A DNA stretch of 64,000 bases, from NCBI GenBank assembly GCA_021495925.1, contig JAKEKT010000011.1:186001-250000 (forward strand). Direction: 5' to 3'. Position 1 is the first letter of the stretch. The number at the start of each line of letters is the position of its first letter. The notes under the pieces are model-generated. The model had not been told where the DNA came from. It did not search any database and was given only the letters and a program-made list of their open reading frames with translations. A program made the translations under genes and the position numbers. Origin of the DNA: Diplodia intermedia (lineage: Eukaryota; Ascomycota; Dothideomycetes; Botryosphaeriales; Botryosphaeriaceae). Positions 60,072-64,000 of this stretch are shown here, one piece after another.

Positions 60072-62916
60072 AACCTTCTTTTTTTTTGGATTTATTTTTA
60101 TCTCGCCCTTGGTGCCTTGGCGGCGAAAGGGGGGGCGTGTGCGCTATGGGGGAGGAAGGATTTTGGGTAGAAACGGCGGCGGGATGGGGTGGTTGGTGGT
60201 GCGTGGGTGTGAAGGAGCCTTGATGCGGAGGTGGTGGTGGTAGTGCTCCTTGCCTGATCTAGAGCGGGGGTGTGTGTCCGTGAAATCGGCGGCGTCACTA
60301 GCCCGGTCGCCGCCGCCCGCCAAGCCGATCGTGGAGCTGTGCTCCTGGATCCCAAACCATGGCTGCTCTCTATCTAACTTAACGGCAATCCTAACTTCCG
60401 GGAAGGGGAGGGCGCGGGATAACGCAAGCGACGCAGGGAAGGTGCCGATGTGCAAGGCGTCATGTAGGCCTGAGCATATCAAGAGCTTTGTTGCTTGCCT
60501 AAAAATTGTCCAGATGCCCTATGGAAATTGGATGTCGCAACACGATGAAATTAGAGGCATGGTCAGAGCTTGTCTTCTCCTTCCTTTAACAACCTCTAGC
60601 GCCGTCGGTTATTGTTGGCTCTACCTAGGTCCAACGGCTTGTGCCAGTAGCGCCAGATAGATTTTTTTCGCCGTTTCCAATTATCTGAGACGCGCAGTGG
60701 CGCCAGCGCGTGCGTAAAACTTCAGTGCCCGGTCGGATCCAAGTGACAATCTGCCTGACAGGACCAATTATGGCAATCAAGCATTGCAGATGGTACGACG
60801 ACAGGTCGAAACGAGATTGAAGAAGAAGAGTTGAAACTTGACAGTTGAGCTTGACGGAGAACCCCGAATGAAAGCACGCAGGAGAAAGGAAAGTGGGTTC
60901 CCGGTCGGTCGGAAACTGTAGGGATCGGAGGTCGTTGCTTCGTACAAGTCGTGACGGTCGTTTGCTGCCTGACGATATGGTCGTCCCAAAGAAGGCAGTC
61001 GCATGCGTGATGATAATCGGCTCTCCGCTGATGTAAACGGTGGACCTAGGCTGACATCTCTAGTTGCCCTTTCCCGTTTCGGGATAGTGCGTGTGCAGCA
61101 CGCGCCTCTCCCGCGCGGCACCCCTCCCTTCTTCCACCATCAAAGCTCTGGATGGACAGAACCCTTCTCCTTACTCACACACAGCCCCTGCAGCCAATAA
61201 CTCCACAACCCATGTCTTCCCTGTTGGGAAGCCAGCCTAAGCTGAAGGAGGGGCGGAGCGGAGCAGGAACAGTTGCCTCGAGCTCGGCCATGTCGCGGCA
61301 AGCTAGTCGTTGCGCATGTAGTAGACAAAGGCGCCAAGCGCGACAGACTTGACGAAGAGTACGCAGAGGGAAGAGATGAGCGGGATGAGCAGCATGACTC
61401 GGGGTTGCTTGCTTTGACAGCGGGTGGATGGTGGCCTGGGACGGACGGTCCCGATGACAGGGTGGTGGTGCGGGAAAAGAGTTATGGGGAGCGGATCGTA
61501 GCTGACGAGAGGACGTCTGCCTTCACTGACTTTTTGAATGCTGTTGACTTACACAGGTACGTCGCGTGCGCAGCCTGTTTCCAGGTGAGCTGCAGCATTC
61601 CCGCGCCAGCTGCTGGGAAGTCACCACAAGCAGCCCCGCGAGGCGCGCGGTTCCAGCACGTGAAGGCCAGTGGCAGGTGAGCCAGGGCCGAGGCGATGCG
61701 AGGCGAGGCGGCGCTGGCTATGTGGCGTCAGCGCCGTTGTGCGTTGCTTGCGCGTGATGGGTGCTTGTGTGCTTGTGTAAAGTCGTGGCCCGCTAGGCAG
61801 GGGTCGGTCTGCGCCATCACGGTTTGGGCGCTATGGACAGTCGGCGTCGCTGCATCTCTCACCGACACCATGGACTGGGGTTCGGGGCACGCCCAGGTGA
61901 CCTCAGCTGGCGCCAGTGCCATGCCGTCCGCCTGCACATCGCCCACACAGTCCAGCCCGCGCCGAACGCCGTTGCTTCTCATGCCCGCGCCGCCCGCGGC
62001 CTAGTGTCTGGTGAGCTGTTGTGAAGTCTGACCGCTCGTTCCAATCGCGCTCGGTCTGGGTGCTCGCGATCGAGAGGCGGTCGGTCGGGCTGGCCGGTAC
62101 GCGCGTCGCGCAAGCGGGACTGGGATGATCGTGTGTTGCGGGGCACGGCCAAGGTTTATTTGTCAGGATTCCTAGCTCCGACGGAGGTATCTACGCCGCA
62201 CCACTATAGGCACGCCCATCATGCCTAATTATTTAGAGAGCTGGCGCGCTCCGCCGGAACGCACGTGCTTAAGCCTAGCTGAATATTAAGAACCCACACG
62301 GTCCGTCCGCTGCCTCGTGAAAGGGTCGGCGCAACGCACGAATGCAATATTTCGTATGTCGCATAAGCTTGTATTGTAGGCGTCGAACCACGTTGCCTCT
62401 ATTGCATGCTTAGCCAGGGTCTAAAAATTTGGAAGCTAACGCCCGCAAGGGGCCTGCCAGAAGGAGCATCATCATCCTCTCCACCGATCCCGAACAAGGC
62501 TTCTGGCTACTGGCAGCCCGATCCCTGAGCCCTTCGCTTGTTGCTACATCGTGCGCCGCCCTGATGCAAGAACGCCCATTCCATACGAACGAAAAGCCGT
62601 CAGTGCCTTGATGGCCCCGTCGTGTTCCCGCTTGTTGTTACCCCAAAGGTGATGCCGTCAACGCCCAGAAAGGAAAGGAAAATCTCCGTTCCGCAGAGAA
62701 ACGCCGTTGCCGTCCGTGTGTTTTTCGCCGTTGTCATTCGCAGCCCACACTGGACCGTGCCTGCCACTGCCACACCCTTTGCATTGTACACAAACTTGTT
62801 TCTGTGGCGGTCGTGCGTCTGCCCGGGCAGCAGAAGTTTGTGTTGATGCCACCGCAGCTCCAGCCGCAGCCCACCACTGCACGGCCGCCGTTCGGGCTAG
62901 CCCGCTTTACTAGCCC
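60072..62916. other. No recognised gene
   Basis: Upstream side of the oxygenase gene, then about 2.5 kb in which no frame shows motifs. Composition fluctuates between GC-rich and moderately AT-rich blocks (for example around 62.1-62.4 kb). A degraded element is possible but I cannot delimit one. Confidence 0.45.
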
Positions 62917-63279
62917 TCACGCGTACGGCGCAAGGCGCTGGTGCGGGCTGGGCTGCTCCCCGAACTTCTCCCAGCCCATCTGCCAGGCTAGGTACTCGGG
63001 GTTGACGGGGTTGCCAGGACCTGCAGTGCAAACAAATGTCAATGGTGCTGTGACTCTTCTCCCGCGTCGAGACCCAAGGCGAGGCAGCTACTCACGCGGT
63101 GCGCAGGTGAGGACCTTCGGCTGGTTGATCAGCTTGGGCGCCTGCTGGACGAGTGACTTGCGGGTGGTAGTCTGGATCGCGGTACCGATGGCGCGAGGGC
63201 CTGCAGTAGTCGTCGTGGGCGATCCAATCGCACCCATGGCTGCGCGCAGGCGGAGGAAGGCGAACGTGAACCAGGACAT
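62917..63279 (-). CDS. Small, probably mitochondrial, protein of unknown function
   Basis: Two exons (63279-63096 and 63020-62917) give 95 aa. The intron is 75 nt with a GTGAGT donor and CTGCAG acceptor. The first 45 residues are Arg/Thr/Ala-rich without acids (MSWFTFAFLRLRAAMGAIGSP ... TTTRKSLVQQ), which looks like a mitochondrial presequence or one N-terminal helix. The second exon encodes RPGNPVNPEYLAWQMGWEKFGEQPSPHQRL, a compact motif-like segment that appears conserved in character. Small size and this layout recall accessory subunits of respiratory complexes, but I do not recognise the family. Confidence 0.6.
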
Positions 63280-63759
63280 GATTGGCGTGACGTATCAAGC
63301 AGACCGAAGGCTCGAGATGTCGAATTGGTGTTTCGTCGGTGCGACAGGCTGGCTTTGGGAGTTGTCGTCTGTAGGATTGCTCTGTTCGTGATGCTCGCTG
63401 GAAGTAGGTCGCAGGATCAAGATGCAAGTTGTCTGAACTTAAGAACCGACCGCGGTGGAGGGCACGACGCTGCCCAAATAGGAAAGCAAAGAAGCGCCTT
63501 CCGTGCAGTAACAACTGTAAACTCAGTGACGTATCCACGTGACCGGAGACTCACGCAGCAGAGGCAGGCAGCGGATTAAAAAAAAGGTGAAGGAGCAAAC
63601 CGCCCCGAGGTATCCATATTTGCCCTGCGAAGTACTATAAACTCGTATCATCGTGAAATCCAGCCACGCTCAAGTATTATAATGGACGAAGAAGGAAAAG
63701 CCAGGGGCTGCCAACGCGTATACCAGTCGTCGGCTTGCCTGTCCAGCTAGGCAGCTCCA
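63280..63759. other. Spacer
   Basis: Lies between the small mitochondrial-type gene and the partial gene at the right edge. No coding motif. Confidence 0.5.
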
Positions 63760-64000
63760 TCATCGCTTCTCGTTCACGTACTGGCCCTGCAGCGCCTGCC
63801 CTGCTAGAGGCTCACCCACCCCCGAGTTTCCACTTTGGGGCACGGCATTACCGAACCCAACGATGCCGCCAGGCGCAGCAGAGCCAGCGCCTGGTTGCCC
63901 TTGGCCAAGGTTGTCATTGACAGCGCCAGTCTGAATTGCGCCATAGGCCTCAGCCTTCTTCGCATCCTCGGGCGGGATGTCGCCGCCATCACCACCGCCC
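63760..64000 (-). CDS. C-terminal end of a disordered protein (partial)
   Basis: The frame enters from the right edge and ends at TGA (63762-63760). The 79 visible residues are Gly/Ala/Gln/Pro-rich (GGDGGDIPPEDAKKAEAYGAIQTG, NDNLGQGQPGAGSAAPGG, GQALQGQYVNEKR). Codon use and lack of stops suggest real coding sequence, but the family cannot be told from the tail. Confidence 0.5.
   Translation of the reverse strand, partial: GGGDGGDIPPEDAKKAEAYGAIQTGAVNDNLGQGQPGAGSAAPGGIVGFGNAVPQSGNSGVGEPLAGQALQGQYVNEKR

Noticed and set aside
62340..62400. GGTTCGACGCC on the minus strand, resembling a tRNA B box
   Set aside because: The flanking bases cannot form the T stem and no matching A box, anticodon arm or acceptor stem is present.

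Overview
The window is nuclear DNA of a filamentous ascomycete (Pezizomycotina; a Dothideomycete is my best guess, from overall impression only). Reasons: genes carry several short introns (about 48-70 bp) with GTRNGT donors, some CTAAC-type branch sites and YAG acceptors; there are no operons or Shine-Dalgarno sites; and the proteins are typical of moulds (NADPH oxidase, GH1 beta-glucosidase, haem-thiolate peroxygenase, SCOC-like coiled-coil protein, Lys1 of the alpha-aminoadipate pathway). Gene models were built by hand from splice sites. Except for the partial gene at the right edge, every modelled multi-exon transcript closes to a whole number of codons.

Layout. 1-9 kb: one small coiled-coil gene, then about 7 kb without a recognisable gene. 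9-24 kb: a gene-dense block rich in mitochondrial functions: 14-3-3 protein, F1-ATPase inhibitor, beta subunit of the mitochondrial processing peptidase divergent from succinate dehydrogenase SDH4, a secreted class 3 lipase, lysine biosynthesis LYS1, TIM10 divergent from mitochondrial lysyl-tRNA synthetase. 24-31 kb: a Dia2/Pof3-type TPR/F-box/LRR gene divergent from a CTNNBL1 spliceosome-associated gene, then a haem-type aldoxime dehydratase. 31-35 kb: low-complexity proline-rich gene(s) and a small four-helix membrane protein. 37-44 kb: NADPH oxidase catalytic subunit and, convergent, a type IIC-like cation P-type ATPase. 46-53 kb: secreted peroxygenase, DUF1479 oxygenase and intracellular GH1 beta-glucosidase. 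53-56 kb: a GC-rich gene-free stretch holding one copy of a dispersed repeat whose shorter copy lies at 44.6 kb. 56-64 kb: bZIP transcription factor, a 2-oxoglutarate/Fe(II) oxygenase with a 689-bp intron, a small probable mitochondrial protein, and the 3' end of a gene leaving the window.

Functional ties. Five nuclear genes for mitochondrial proteins (INH1, MAS1, SDH4, TIM10, MSK1) lie within 12 kb; MAS1/SDH4 share a 239-bp promoter with a CCAAT box. LYS1 has a Gcn4/CpcA-type TGAGTCA site. I did not find a convincing wholly new system. The most notable items are the aldoxime dehydratase with an Asp/Gln microsatellite insertion, the IIC-like ATPase that lacks one M6 carboxylate and carries a frame-preserving 48-nt intron inside its PEGL motif, and the decayed repeat pair. 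No tRNA, rRNA or CRISPR was seen.
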